Shown here piece after piece: positions 43,066 through 53,071 of a stretch of DNA of 64,000 bases. The stretch spans positions 1 to 64,000 of the forward strand of contig JAKVJW010000005.1 of NCBI GenBank assembly GCA_022486815.1. The letters run 5' to 3'. Under the pieces are notes generated by a model. The model saw only the letters and a list, made by a program, of their open reading frames with translations, made no database searches and was not told the DNA's origin. Numbering within the stretch: position 1 is the stretch's first letter; each line of letters opens with the position of its first letter. The stretch comes from Prevotella sp. (GTDB lineage Bacteria; Bacteroidota; Bacteroidia; Bacteroidales; Bacteroidaceae). A program made the translations under genes and the position numbers.

Positions 43066-44841
43066 ATGGCAGACTCACCATCGAAATATGCAGACCGTGT
43101 ACTTACATGGACTATTTTCTATAACGGAAAGGCGTTAGACGATTCTTTCCAATTGATCTCAGCCCGCATACGCCTGGAATTGAACCGCATTGGTAAGGCC
43201 ACCCTGTACTTTAACGCCGGAAATATGGGCAAGCAGACTTTTAAAGAAAGTGATTCTGACAGTTTCAAACCTGGTACTTCTATCCGTATTGATGCAGGTG
43301 AGCGGAATAACCAGAAAACTCTTTTCGAAGGTATCATCCTGGAAACAGGCATACGTATCAGTAAAGGTTACCATTCCATGATGACGGTAGAATGCCGCGA
43401 CAATGCTTATCCCGCCACACAGGGTCGCAAAAACAGAATCTTTGACAAAAAGAAAGATTCGGACATCATAAAGGAAACCCTTTCCACCTATGGCAGCACG
43501 TCAGTAGATGCTACGGACTACCAGCACCCAGAAATGATGCAATACTACTGCACCGACTGGGATTTCGCTCTTTCCAGAGCGGATGCCTGCGGCTTGTTCA
43601 TCCTGACCACTGGCAAGAAAATAAAGGTATTCAAGCCCAAGGTAGACACACAACCAGTACTGACCGTCACTTACGGCAACGACCTGATAGATTTTGATGG
43701 AGGACTATCAGCAGGCAACCAGTTCTCAAGCTACGATGCGGTATCCTGGAATCCTGCAGAACAGAAGCATGTCAAAGAAAGTGCGACATCCCCAACTTTG
43801 AACAAACAGGGAGACCTGATGCCTAAGGCTATTGACAAGAATGAGAATATGCTACTGCAGACCGATGCTCCCTCTGACAGTAAAGTACTGAAAGCATGGG
43901 CAGACAGCATGGCGTTGAAAGCCGGACTTGCACGTTATCGCGGCAAATTCAGTTTTTATGGAGCAGCAGAAGCCATACCCGGCTGCATCATAGATTTGAA
44001 AGGTTTGGGCAGACGTTTCAACGGAAAGGCCTTCATCGGTTCGGTAACGCATTTCATCAAGGACAACGAATGGATAACCGAAGCAGGTATCGGCATTGAT
44101 TCCGGTTGCATCACCGATGAACCGGATGTGGTAAGTCCTCCGGCAGCAGGCCTCCTGCCTGGTATGGAAGGGCTGCATACGGCAGTGGTGAAAAAACTGG
44201 ACGGCGATCCTGCCAGAGAATACCGCATACAGGTAGAACTACCATGGATGGAAGGAAAGGACAAACTACTTTGGGCAAGACTTGCCACTATTTACGCCTC
44301 TAACGGATGTGGAAGTTTCTGGTTGCCTGAACCAAATGATGAGGTACTTATAGGCTTTGTCAACAACGACCCCACTCACCCCGTAATATTGGGTGAACTG
44401 TATGGCAGTAAGCACAAACCACCATACGAATATGAGGAGAAAAACAATACAAAAGCCTTTGTCACCCGTGAGAAGATGCAAATAGAGTTTGATGAGGAAA
44501 AGAAAACGATAACGGTATCTACTCCAGAAAAGAACAAGGTGGAAATCAGCGATGACGGAAAATATATTAAACTGTCAGACCAACATAAGAACGAGATAAA
44601 AATGGACAGCGGAGGGATAACCCTATCGTCATCAAAAGATATAAAACTGACGGCAAAAGGAGGTATTACGATTGATGCCACCACAAAGTTCAGTGGTACT
44701 GCCAAACAGGATGTAAGTCTGGATGGACTGAACGTAAAGATACAGGCAAAGGTAGGCGCCAGTGTCAAAGGCAATGCCACGGCGGAACTGTCAGCAAGCG
44801 GACAGACTACAGTGAAAGGCGCTATGGTAATGATCAACTAA
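43066..44841 (+). CDS. eCIS VgrG-type spike protein (Pvc8)
   Basis: 591 aa. gp27-like hub (residues ~1-350; GTSIRIDAGERNNQKTLFEG, ATQGRKNRIFDKKKDSDIIK), gp5-like OB-fold (~370-460; YRIQVELPWMEGKDKLLWAR, SFWLPEPNDEVLIGFVNNDP) and a C-terminal beta-helical needle rich in K/D/G/T (KIQAKVGASVKGNATAELSA). It is a trimeric spike under the PAAR tip. No C-terminal effector extension is present. The next gene is 48 bp downstream. Confidence 0.95.
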   Translation: MADSPSKYADRVLTWTIFYNGKALDDSFQLISARIRLELNRIGKATLYFNAGNMGKQTFKESDSDSFKPGTSIRIDAGERNNQKTLFEGIILETGIRISKGYHSMMTVECRDNAYPATQGRKNRIFDKKKDSDIIKETLSTYGSTSVDATDYQHPEMMQYYCTDWDFALSRADACGLFILTTGKKIKVFKPKVDTQPVLTVTYGNDLIDFDGGLSAGNQFSSYDAVSWNPAEQKHVKESATSPTLNKQGDLMPKAIDKNENMLLQTDAPSDSKVLKAWADSMALKAGLARYRGKFSFYGAAEAIPGCIIDLKGLGRRFNGKAFIGSVTHFIKDNEWITEAGIGIDSGCITDEPDVVSPPAAGLLPGMEGLHTAVVKKLDGDPAREYRIQVELPWMEGKDKLLWARLATIYASNGCGSFWLPEPNDEVLIGFVNNDPTHPVILGELYGSKHKPPYEYEEKNNTKAFVTREKMQIEFDEEKKTITVSTPEKNKVEISDDGKYIKLSDQHKNEIKMDSGGITLSSSKDIKLTAKGGITIDATTKFSGTAKQDVSLDGLNVKIQAKVGASVKGNATAELSASGQTTVKGAMVMIN

Positions 44842-44889
44842 AAGAGGAGAAAAGATGAATAATATCAGAAATAAAGAAAGGAGTAACCC

Positions 44890-45192
44890 ATGTCAATGGC
44901 AGCAAGAATAACTGATATGCACACCTGTCCCATGCAAACTCCGGCGTTCCCCTCACCGATACCACATGTCGGAGGTCCGATAGTCGGACCGGGGGTACCG
45001 AATGTGCTGATAGAAAAAATACCAGCAGCCGTCGTGGGTGATATGTGTGTCTGTATCGGTCCGCCGGATACGATCGTAAAAGGTTCTTCAACCGTGATGA
45101 TAGGCGGCCGGCCGGCAGCACGTATGGGTGACACAACAGCACATGGTGGCACAATAGTGACAGGATGCCCCACAGTGATGATTGGTGGATAA
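44890..45192 (+). CDS. eCIS PAAR-type spike tip (Pvc10-like)
   Basis: 100 aa. MSMAARITDMHTCPMQTPAF with metal-ligand His/Cys, two Pro-Gly-Gly-rich repeats (GGPIVGPGVPNVLI; IKGSSTVMIGGRPAARMGD), then TAHGGTIVTGCPTVMIGG. Family members form a conical zinc-bound tip on VgrG. RBS gaaaggag just upstream. It has no extension, so cargo is not fused here. The stop overlaps the longest reading of the next gene by 11 bp. Confidence 0.93.
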   Translation: MSMAARITDMHTCPMQTPAFPSPIPHVGGPIVGPGVPNVLIEKIPAAVVGDMCVCIGPPDTIVKGSSTVMIGGRPAARMGDTTAHGGTIVTGCPTVMIGG

Positions 45193-45241
45193 TTACAGAG
45201 TAAAGAGCATCAATGATATTAACTTTTTAAACTTGAACAAT

Positions 45242-46216
45242 ATGTATGAAGTCAGCCAATATAAAGAAGCTACCAGACGAGTGATACAGAAGCCGGAAAG
45301 GAAAAGTACACAACAGGGGCAGATAAAGGATAATAGGAAAGGTAATATTATCAGCAACATGTCTTTGCAATTTTCAAAAAAAGCATTTTCATGTAATAAA
45401 ATAAATCATAACGGGAAAAAAGAAGGGAAAATAAAAGATATAACTTGCAATGTTATCCAAAATGTATTAATAACGGATATTCCACAAAATAAGGATTTTT
45501 CTAATATAACCGACTTAGGTCTTTGGTGGGCAATGGCAGCCGAATATCATTTACAAGACTCCTTAAAGATTAATGGCCAAACTGTGAACCCGTTATCTTT
45601 CATTCATTCACTTACAGATTATTTACAAGGACCAACACCTAAACAAATTAATGTAGTTCATAATGATAGGGTTAGAATGCTAACTCATGGATATAATCCA
45701 AATAATACGCCAGGCAAACATTGTATTGTCGTAAACAATCAGCTTGTAGAAGTAAATTCTATTATTGATAATATTAATAAGAGCATTGCTTCTAATTCTG
45801 TCACTCCTCTATATTGTTATATGGGGAATAATCCAAAACATAAGAATTTGATAAAAGGAATAGGAGAAGGCCCTATGCTTTCTCCTTCAAAGAGTTCAGT
45901 ATCACTTGATGAGAACAATCCAACTATGAGTATACAGACTGCATTAACAAATGCTGGTAAGGCTAACACCTGGTCGGAAATTATAAATGATAATGGATCC
46001 TGGAAGCCAATTAATTCAGTAAAAGGCCTAGACGTTTTATTCAATGCTTATAAAACATCTGCTCAACAAAAAGGACCTCAATATCCTCAAACCATAGATT
46101 GCTTAAAACTACTTTTAACAGAAGTTTATAAAGTTGTAGATAAAGCTTATAATGATTTTGCGAACTATTTAAAGAATCAAAAACTTATAACAGGAGAAGG
46201 GCCAACTTTGTGGTAG
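45242..46216 (+). CDS. Orphan protein in eCIS operon, candidate injected cargo
   Basis: 324 aa from ATG 45242 (MYEVSQYKEATRRVIQKPER); the frame is open to ATG 45182, overlapping PAAR. I prefer 45242 because its N-terminus then aligns with the DUF4157 protein of the same operon: IQ-K at residues 14-16 versus 15-18, and DNR at ~30-32 versus 29-31. The body has no family I recognise: ITDLGLWWAMAAEYHLQDSL, GKHCIVVNNQLVEVNSIIDN, YPQTIDCLKLLLTEVYK. The DNA is AT-rich (hand counts 21/60 and 24/60 G+C versus 32/60 at 47281), unlike the neighbours. These points fit a horizontally acquired effector loaded through an N-terminal signal. Activity unknown; the HC...C residues recall cysteine hydrolases but no site can be claimed. 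Confidence 0.6.
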   Translation: MYEVSQYKEATRRVIQKPERKSTQQGQIKDNRKGNIISNMSLQFSKKAFSCNKINHNGKKEGKIKDITCNVIQNVLITDIPQNKDFSNITDLGLWWAMAAEYHLQDSLKINGQTVNPLSFIHSLTDYLQGPTPKQINVVHNDRVRMLTHGYNPNNTPGKHCIVVNNQLVEVNSIIDNINKSIASNSVTPLYCYMGNNPKHKNLIKGIGEGPMLSPSKSSVSLDENNPTMSIQTALTNAGKANTWSEIINDNGSWKPINSVKGLDVLFNAYKTSAQQKGPQYPQTIDCLKLLLTEVYKVVDKAYNDFANYLKNQKLITGEGPTLW

Positions 46217-46252
46217 TAAGTTGAATACAGAAAAACATAAAAGTGACGAAAC

Positions 46253-46675
46253 ATGGATAAGGACAATACCAGAAATTTTCTTGGTAACGGCTGGAACTAC
46301 CCTCCGGCATTTGATCATAACGATACGCCCACACGGATGGCAGCCCACGAGGAAAACATCCGTCAGAGTCTGTGGACACTGCTTAGTACTTCGCCAGGCG
46401 AGCGTGTACACCGCTACGACTATGGCTGCCCCTTACAGCGGTACGCCTTTGAAGTAATGGACATCTCCAGACAGACTCTACTGCGTAACGAAATAGAACA
46501 GGCTGTGATAATGTTCGAGCCAAGAGTTGAATTGAACCGTGTAGACTTTGATATAGACGAGACAAAGGGTGTCTTACATATCATTCTGGACTACACCATC
46601 CGGCAGACCAACCGTCGTACGAACATGGTCTATCCATTCTATCTGAAAGAAGGAACAGACCTGATAGGATTATAA
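46253..46675 (+). CDS. eCIS baseplate protein gp25-like (Pvc9)
   Basis: 140 aa. GNGWNYPPAFDHNDTP, ENIRQSLWTLLSTSPGERVH then RYDYGCPLQRYAFEVMD and DFDIDETKGVLHIILDYTIR match the GPW/gp25 family (E..I..SL..LL.T.PGER....GC.L). It is a lysozyme-fold wedge protein of the baseplate. A longer in-frame start is not needed. It lies 15 bp before the J-like gene. Confidence 0.93.
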   Translation: MDKDNTRNFLGNGWNYPPAFDHNDTPTRMAAHEENIRQSLWTLLSTSPGERVHRYDYGCPLQRYAFEVMDISRQTLLRNEIEQAVIMFEPRVELNRVDFDIDETKGVLHIILDYTIRQTNRRTNMVYPFYLKEGTDLIGL

Positions 46676-46690
46676 AGAAAGGAGTATGGC

Positions 46691-49600
46691 ATGACAAAGG
46701 AAAAGACTAAAACAGAGTTGAAAGGCATGTTGCGTAAAGACTGCCTGAATGATACCGCCACACTCAACAATTTTCATGTTTTGGAGGATGACAGTATAGA
46801 ACTGTTCCACTGGCTGATGTCTGTGAGCAGCAATATGTCCTATTATGACCGTAACGACAAGGAGAACGGAAAATTCTCTTCCTTATGGGAAAACCACGTA
46901 CTAACCGTGCTGATAGAGATCGTCCATAAGAATATTGGAGAATATGTAGATTCCTTTGTGGACGGTCACGGTACTTCCGTCCAACAAGACTATATAGATA
47001 ATCTGATGGAGAAATTTACGGAATGGGGAAGCCGATTGGAAAAATACATTCATCTAAGTCAAAACGCAAATACCGACAGTAATGCTGTAAAAGTAGCCAG
47101 ACTCCTCTTGGAACGACTGAGAACTGCCCAGACACAAACAGACAAAGAATATTCAAAAAAAACGGCACGGTATATGGACGACACAAACAGTCCCTACTTC
47201 CGTATGTTGGGCGCAGTAGCAGACATTCAGAAAAATTCTGGCGACTATATCGCCCGCATCAAATCGAGCGGTGACATGGACGCCTCACTCACCTTGCTGC
47301 TGACCTTCATCCACAACTACTGCAGTATCACGGAACGCTTCAACCATCGTATCAACGGCTGGGCAGACTTCTACCGTTGCAATATTCTGCACAACACTTT
47401 GAAACCAGCCATACAGGACAGCACATATATTGTCATCACTCCCAACCGGGAAAAGATACAGACGACCTATTCCCTTCCAGCAGGAACTGCTTTCATGGCA
47501 GGAAAGAAAACAGACGGCACTGACCTGCACTACAAGTCTACGGAAAAAGCCTATATCATTCCCGCACACATCCATACCATTCGCACTATTTTCAGAAAGA
47601 ATAACCATCTGTATCAGTCACCTAAGATATCCGGAAAATCATACACACACCAATTGTCTTTCGATGACACACTTGACGCAGCACCATTGGAATACGGCTG
47701 GCTGATTGCCTCACACAGTCTGGTGCTGTCAGAAGGGAAACGTACCGTATCAGTCCGCTTCAATCTCAATATCACAGGCGACAGTATGCTGCCTGCTTTG
47801 TCTGCACTTGCGGGAAACCCGGAATCTTTCATCTTGCAGACAAGCAATGAGAAGGGATGGATAACACAAGACCATACGGCAGCCTATGATTCATACACGA
47901 AATCACTCATCTTTCATTTCACCATAAAAGAAGGAGAAAAAGCATTAACCGTATGCACGAATGTGCCACACGGTATCAATACGAAGCAGCCCGCCATACG
48001 CATATTGTTCGCTGACAGGAAACAATTAGATACACTGCCGAAAGGTATATTCATACAAGACATCACCATATATACAGACGTGGAAGGCATCCGCAATTTC
48101 ACATTGATGGGAGAATCAGGACAGGCAGACCCGTCTCAGCCTATCTATCCGTTTGGGCCGCTCGGCGAGCGTGATACCCAGTTGATTTTCAGTCACGAAG
48201 AGGCAGCACTGAAAGACGTCACCTCTGTAAGTCTGAAAGGCGTATGGAGCAAACTGCCCCAAAACGGTTTTGAACCGATATATCGTGACTATGGCACAGA
48301 TACCCCCATCACAGATCGAAGTTTCACGGCATGTTGCGAGTGGCAGGAAAACGGTCGCTGGCACAAGTGCCCCAACTCCCCATTACCCCTTTTCAGCAAG
48401 GATATAGATGGCAAATTGTCCGAAGACGCAACTTTTAAACTCTCTCTATATGAAAAAGATGCGAATTTTGACACCTGTTCTATGCCCTACCGACGCGACC
48501 AAAAAGGATTCTACCGTCTTATACTGACTGGTCCTGACATCGGATTCGGTATGAATGCCTATTATCGACGTTTCTCAGACGTTATGATATACAACAGCCG
48601 TGCAAAAGAAAAAGACAGGCTTCCCGTACCGGAAATGCCAAAAGTACCCATGCTCTCAGACATAACCTTCGGTTACAAGTCAGAAGAAATTCTGCACCCG
48701 GGAAAAGAAGGCAACAGTGTGTTTTTGCTTGCAGGCATCTGTGGTTATGAAGAATATACTGAAAGGAATGATATAAAACGGTTTCTTCCTGACCATGATG
48801 CCCCATCGCTTATACTCGGAATGGACCAAATGGGTGATACCGCCGACATCCGACTCTATTTCAACCTGCTTTACAACTCAGAAAAACAGCTTCCTATTAC
48901 AGAACAGCCATCCGGTACCTTGTCCATAAGCTACTATCTCGGCAAGGGCATCTGGCAGGAATATACAAAAGACCAACTAGTTTGTGAAGAAACAGAAGGA
49001 TTAACACGCAGCGGATTCATCGAAATAAAGACAAAGGCAGCATATCCAGCAGACAGTCTGTGGCTAAGGTTCAGTTTTAACAGTGGAAAAGCACCCGCAA
49101 ACATCACTTCAGATGGTATTTACACAAACTGTCTCCGTGTCATTGCCGTTGACGGCAACGGCAACGCATTAAAAGCAGGAACAATAAGCATCCCGTCCGA
49201 GGAAGATATGCGTATATCTTCCATAAGCCAGCCACTGCCTGGTATAGGAGGAAAAACTACAGAAATGAAGGGAGACGCTGATATACGGCAGCGCATACGC
49301 ATTTCCACCCGAAACCGTGCAGTATGTATGGGCGACTATGAAAGTCTCATCTTGGAACGCTTTACTGAAATAGAAAAAGTATGTTGTGTACCCGCCACGA
49401 CGGAATCAGACAGCATTCGTATTGTGGTATTTTTAAAACCTGAAAAGAAGAAATACAACGGTCTCACCGACTGGAAACTGTCAGAGATAAAGGAATATAT
49501 ATGTGCTTATGCCTCACCTTTTGCTGATATAAAAGTGATAAATCCTGTCTACGAACCGATATTAGTCATTTTCAGAGCCATACTGAAAAAAAATGTCGTG

Positions 49601-49930
49601 AATCCTGAAGATGTGAAACGACGTACTGAACGACGTATCCGCGAATACTTCATGCCTTGGTATACAGAGGGTACATTCCCCAACTTAGGCGCAAGTTATT
49701 CACGTCAGGCACTGATGGCACGCATTGAAAATGACGAGTGTATAGACTCAGCCGACACCGTATCAGTAATCGGGGAGCATGGCGACTGGAGACCATCTGA
49801 CAATGACCTCATCTACGCTGCCAGCAACGACTGTGGCATTCTTTATGTAAAGAAGGTGGAAGTGAAATTGGAAAAATTCCGTTCCGGAGTAGAAACAGCC
49901 AGCATCGGAACGGATTTCAGGATCGGATAA
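46691..49930 (+). CDS. eCIS large baseplate J-like protein (Pvc11)
   Basis: 1079 aa. N-terminal helical half (SRLEKYIHLSQNANTDSNAV, YNNYCSITERF-type), central beta-rich domains (TTYSLPAGTAFMAGKKTDGT, LKGVWSKLPQNGFEPIYRDY) and a baseplate J-like C-terminus: IRISTRNRAVCMGDYESLIL, RFTEIEKVCCVPATTESDSI, IVVFLKPEKKKYN. It is the wedge component enclosing the spike; size exceeds the phage J protein but fits eCIS Pvc11 proteins. It is 16 bp before the fibre-like gene. Confidence 0.88.
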   Translation: MTKEKTKTELKGMLRKDCLNDTATLNNFHVLEDDSIELFHWLMSVSSNMSYYDRNDKENGKFSSLWENHVLTVLIEIVHKNIGEYVDSFVDGHGTSVQQDYIDNLMEKFTEWGSRLEKYIHLSQNANTDSNAVKVARLLLERLRTAQTQTDKEYSKKTARYMDDTNSPYFRMLGAVADIQKNSGDYIARIKSSGDMDASLTLLLTFIHNYCSITERFNHRINGWADFYRCNILHNTLKPAIQDSTYIVITPNREKIQTTYSLPAGTAFMAGKKTDGTDLHYKSTEKAYIIPAHIHTIRTIFRKNNHLYQSPKISGKSYTHQLSFDDTLDAAPLEYGWLIASHSLVLSEGKRTVSVRFNLNITGDSMLPALSALAGNPESFILQTSNEKGWITQDHTAAYDSYTKSLIFHFTIKEGEKALTVCTNVPHGINTKQPAIRILFADRKQLDTLPKGIFIQDITIYTDVEGIRNFTLMGESGQADPSQPIYPFGPLGERDTQLIFSHEEAALKDVTSVSLKGVWSKLPQNGFEPIYRDYGTDTPITDRSFTACCEWQENGRWHKCPNSPLPLFSKDIDGKLSEDATFKLSLYEKDANFDTCSMPYRRDQKGFYRLILTGPDIGFGMNAYYRRFSDVMIYNSRAKEKDRLPVPEMPKVPMLSDITFGYKSEEILHPGKEGNSVFLLAGICGYEEYTERNDIKRFLPDHDAPSLILGMDQMGDTADIRLYFNLLYNSEKQLPITEQPSGTLSISYYLGKGIWQEYTKDQLVCEETEGLTRSGFIEIKTKAAYPADSLWLRFSFNSGKAPANITSDGIYTNCLRVIAVDGNGNALKAGTISIPSEEDMRISSISQPLPGIGGKTTEMKGDADIRQRIRISTRNRAVCMGDYESLILERFTEIEKVCCVPATTESDSIRIVVFLKPEKKKYNGLTDWKLSEIKEYICAYASPFADIKVINPVYEPILVIFRAILKKNVVNPEDVKRRTERRIREYFMPWYTEGTFPNLGASYSRQALMARIENDECIDSADTVSVIGEHGDWRPSDNDLIYAASNDCGILYVKKVEVKLEKFRSGVETASIGTDFRIG

Positions 49931-49946
49931 TTTAAAAAACTACAAT

Positions 49947-50672
49947 ATGGAAAACAAACACAAAGACAGAAATACGCTGAAATCTTACTTTCGAAAAGGC
50001 GCAGTACCTACAGAAGAACAGTTTGCTGAAATGATAGACTCTGTGCCGAACATTCAGGAAGACGGACAGGTAAAAAGATCCGCCGGTAATGGTCTGCATA
50101 TTTCCCCGATGGATGCGAATGGCGTACTCTCTACCATATTCAAGGAAAATTCAGAAGAAGCAACAACTCCACTGTGGCGTATGATACTCGGCATAGACGG
50201 ACAATTGGAAATCCGTGACGGAAAAGATGAACCAGTCGTAACTATCGGACAGGACAGGATGGTAACCCTCTTGGAAACACTGAAAATAAGACAAGACCCC
50301 ACCGATCAAGACAAAACAAAAAGAATAACGGAGGCAGAAACACTGAAGATAGAAGCGGACGGTCTATGGAACGACCTACCGGTGGAAGCAACCGCCGGGC
50401 AGAAGAAAGAGGGTTGCCGTGTGTATTATATCACTGCTTGTTATCTGTGCCCATTCGGCACATACTCCATCTGCGAAACCATTGCCTCTCATTCAGAAGG
50501 AAAGAAACGTAAGATGCATTCTACACGCAAGCATTGGTGGGGATGGTGTGGACATATCAAAATACGCTGGAAATACAGTGACGGAGAACTGCGCCTGCAA
50601 ATGAGAAGCCGACAGGCACGTATTAGATCTGGAAACATATACTACCGTATCAAAACGTTATGGGATTTATAG
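49947..50672 (+). CDS. Candidate tail fibre / baseplate accessory protein
   Basis: 241 aa. The opening NTLKSYFRKGAVPTEEQFAE then MIDSVPNI resembles N-termini of Bacteroidetes phage-type fibre and tail-associated proteins (LKSYF..G..PTE.QF..LIDS). The middle includes GQLEIRDGKDEPVVTIG (beta) and the C-terminus is basic and aromatic (KHWWGWCGHIKIRWKYSDGE), likely a compact beta domain. No other gene in the cluster resembles the long Afp13 fibre, so this could carry target binding. The stop overlaps the next ORF by 13 bp (or ends 11 bp before the preferred start). Tentative. Confidence 0.5.
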   Translation: MENKHKDRNTLKSYFRKGAVPTEEQFAEMIDSVPNIQEDGQVKRSAGNGLHISPMDANGVLSTIFKENSEEATTPLWRMILGIDGQLEIRDGKDEPVVTIGQDRMVTLLETLKIRQDPTDQDKTKRITEAETLKIEADGLWNDLPVEATAGQKKEGCRVYYITACYLCPFGTYSICETIASHSEGKKRKMHSTRKHWWGWCGHIKIRWKYSDGELRLQMRSRQARIRSGNIYYRIKTLWDL

Positions 50673-50683
50673 GAAAACAGCTT

Positions 50684-53071
50684 ATGAATGACAAGTATCT
50701 ATATATCACACGCCCGCCTGAGGGAGAAGACCTCTACACACAACTGCAAAGGAATACCCTTGCTGAACTGCAACGCCTGTCTGGAAAAGTATGGACAGAC
50801 TATAACCCACACGATCCAGGAGTAACTGTCGCAGATGTGGCAAACTATGCATTGACGGAAACTGACTATAAACTCAGTTTTCCTCTTGAGGACTATCTGA
50901 CGGAAATAGACGGAAAATGGACGACAGAGAAATACGGACTTTTCACCCCTCGTGAAGTATATCCGTCGACTCCCGTAATAGCCGATGACTATCGCAAGTT
51001 GCTATCAGCATATTTCCCAATGATAGAAAACGTAAAGGTAAAAGCAGATAAACGGAAAGGCCGACTTGACTTCATGCTCCGCATATCTCCGTTCTTTACG
51101 GACAGTCACACACTGGAAGACCATGTGTGGTATTTTCTGAACGCTCACCGTAACCTGTGCGAACAGATAGGGAGCATTGAAATAGAACAGCCGGAAAAGC
51201 TCTATTTATCAGCGGACCTTGAAATCGAAACAGGAATGAACGCAACAGACATCCTCGTAGATATTTACTGGACAGCCATGCAATATCTGTCTGAAACCAT
51301 AGAAATAAGCCACCGTTCTTCTGACGGCACTCTTCTGATGCCGGAAGATGAATGGTACAATGGACCGGTGGACGATATACATGCTGACATACCTGTACAG
51401 AATAATACAGAGCACGAATTGTTCTATCAATTTATGGGGATTCGGGGATTAGTATCAATCAAGACCTGTTATTTTAAGGACACAGAAGGACATCCAGTGA
51501 CAGACTTCAAAAAAGGCTATTCACTACAGATACCAAAAGATTTTAATCATGTGACTGTAAGAATCGGTAAGGAGAAAGTTTATGCAGACATACAGGAGTT
51601 CAAGGAACGCCTGCGCGCAAAATACTTCATGAAAGACAATTATCGCACACGCCAGTACATTCAAGAAAGAGACTATGAAGACAACTGGGATAAAAAGGAA
51701 AATACAAAAAACAATAAGACGCAATATACTGCCCGCTATCGGAATGTCTACAGTCACAGTTCCATCACTGGTGACATGCCGGCCTGTTACGCCACTTCCG
51801 AACATGACTTTACAAGTCAAACCTCAACAGAAGATCGCGCACAGATACAGAATTTCGGCAACTATCTGAAAATGTTTGATTTGCTGATACAGCGTGGGAT
51901 GAGTGAATTGGATGGACTGAAGAAGTCGATGTCGGTGAACGGAACGGATAGCGGACTATCCCAACAGGAACTTTTGTCTGGCGACATTCTTGAAATAGGA
52001 AAAGAGAATGACCGTTACCGTGACATTACTGCACTAAGAAACCGCTACATGGACTTTCTTGACGGACTGTACGGAGTTGATAGCAACCCTTTATGGCTCA
52101 AGGATTTTGAAATATACGGACAGACTGAGGATGACCGTCTACGGCGGAGGATGAAATTCCTGACGGCATTGCCACTGTTAACACGTGACCGATCTCGCTC
52201 TTTCGACATTTACGGAAGCTATGGTAAAGATAATATTCCTGTAGTAAAAAAACACCTTTCACTGTTGCTGGATTTCAACTCAGACGAGGGAATCTCCGCA
52301 GGTAACATTCTCCCCGGACATAACCTGATTCTTATGGGTGAAGATAAAAAAGGGCAGGCTGTCAGAAACTTGATAAACGCCAGAATGATTGATGACACGG
52401 AATTTTCTGCAGAATCGGTATTTTCAATAAAAGCAGATACGCCACCAAAAACGACAGAAGAGAAACTGAAACGTAACGAAGATCTGAGGTGCAATTTGCC
52501 GATATTCAATTCAAATTGGATCAGCAGCTCTCTCTTCAGAGAAGGCATTAGCCTGAACAATTACAAAATAATAAAATCGGCCAACATGGAATGGCTCCTG
52601 GTATTCCGCGGTAAAGAAGAGACCAACTATATGAACCTCGGACGCTCAGATGACAGAAAGAAGTTAGAGGGTTGGGCAAATACACTGTGTCGCTACCTGC
52701 GGGAACTGAACCGTCAGAGTGAAACAGTATATATCATAGAAAAAAGCCTGTTCGGAAGAGATGATCCGTTTACGGTGATGCTGGTTTTCAGCGGATGGAC
52801 AGCAAGAACTCATTCTATGAGGTTCCGCAACGGTTGTGAGAGAACAGCACGAGCCGTCATTCCCGCACATCTGAAGATGGAAACCTACTGGATAAATTCG
52901 GCACAAATGCAGTATTTTGAAAAATGTTACCACCGCTGGCGTGACTGCCTTCAAGGCAATGTGTCTGAGAACACACGCTTGTCACTTCAAAGTTATATGA
53001 TGCGCATACTTTCCACGGATTTTGTATGGAAACAGAACAATAACAAAGAAGATAACGGAAAAATAACATGA
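50684..53071 (+). CDS. eCIS second large baseplate protein (Pvc12-like)
   Basis: 795 aa from ATG 50684 (MNDKYLYITRPPEGEDLYTQ), with aggaaa 8 bp upstream; ATG 50660 is an alternative that overlaps the previous gene. LSGKVWTDYNPHDPGVTVAD and YALTETDYKLSFPLEDYL form the W.D.N..DPG.T motif of putative baseplate-assembly proteins. The C-terminal ~200 residues include LCRYLRELNRQSETVYIIEK and FTVMLVFSGWTARTHSMRF. It probably contributes with Pvc11 to the wedge. It overlaps the tape-measure gene by 4 bp. Confidence 0.82.
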   Translation: MNDKYLYITRPPEGEDLYTQLQRNTLAELQRLSGKVWTDYNPHDPGVTVADVANYALTETDYKLSFPLEDYLTEIDGKWTTEKYGLFTPREVYPSTPVIADDYRKLLSAYFPMIENVKVKADKRKGRLDFMLRISPFFTDSHTLEDHVWYFLNAHRNLCEQIGSIEIEQPEKLYLSADLEIETGMNATDILVDIYWTAMQYLSETIEISHRSSDGTLLMPEDEWYNGPVDDIHADIPVQNNTEHELFYQFMGIRGLVSIKTCYFKDTEGHPVTDFKKGYSLQIPKDFNHVTVRIGKEKVYADIQEFKERLRAKYFMKDNYRTRQYIQERDYEDNWDKKENTKNNKTQYTARYRNVYSHSSITGDMPACYATSEHDFTSQTSTEDRAQIQNFGNYLKMFDLLIQRGMSELDGLKKSMSVNGTDSGLSQQELLSGDILEIGKENDRYRDITALRNRYMDFLDGLYGVDSNPLWLKDFEIYGQTEDDRLRRRMKFLTALPLLTRDRSRSFDIYGSYGKDNIPVVKKHLSLLLDFNSDEGISAGNILPGHNLILMGEDKKGQAVRNLINARMIDDTEFSAESVFSIKADTPPKTTEEKLKRNEDLRCNLPIFNSNWISSSLFREGISLNNYKIIKSANMEWLLVFRGKEETNYMNLGRSDDRKKLEGWANTLCRYLRELNRQSETVYIIEKSLFGRDDPFTVMLVFSGWTARTHSMRFRNGCERTARAVIPAHLKMETYWINSAQMQYFEKCYHRWRDCLQGNVSENTRLSLQSYMMRILSTDFVWKQNNNKEDNGKIT

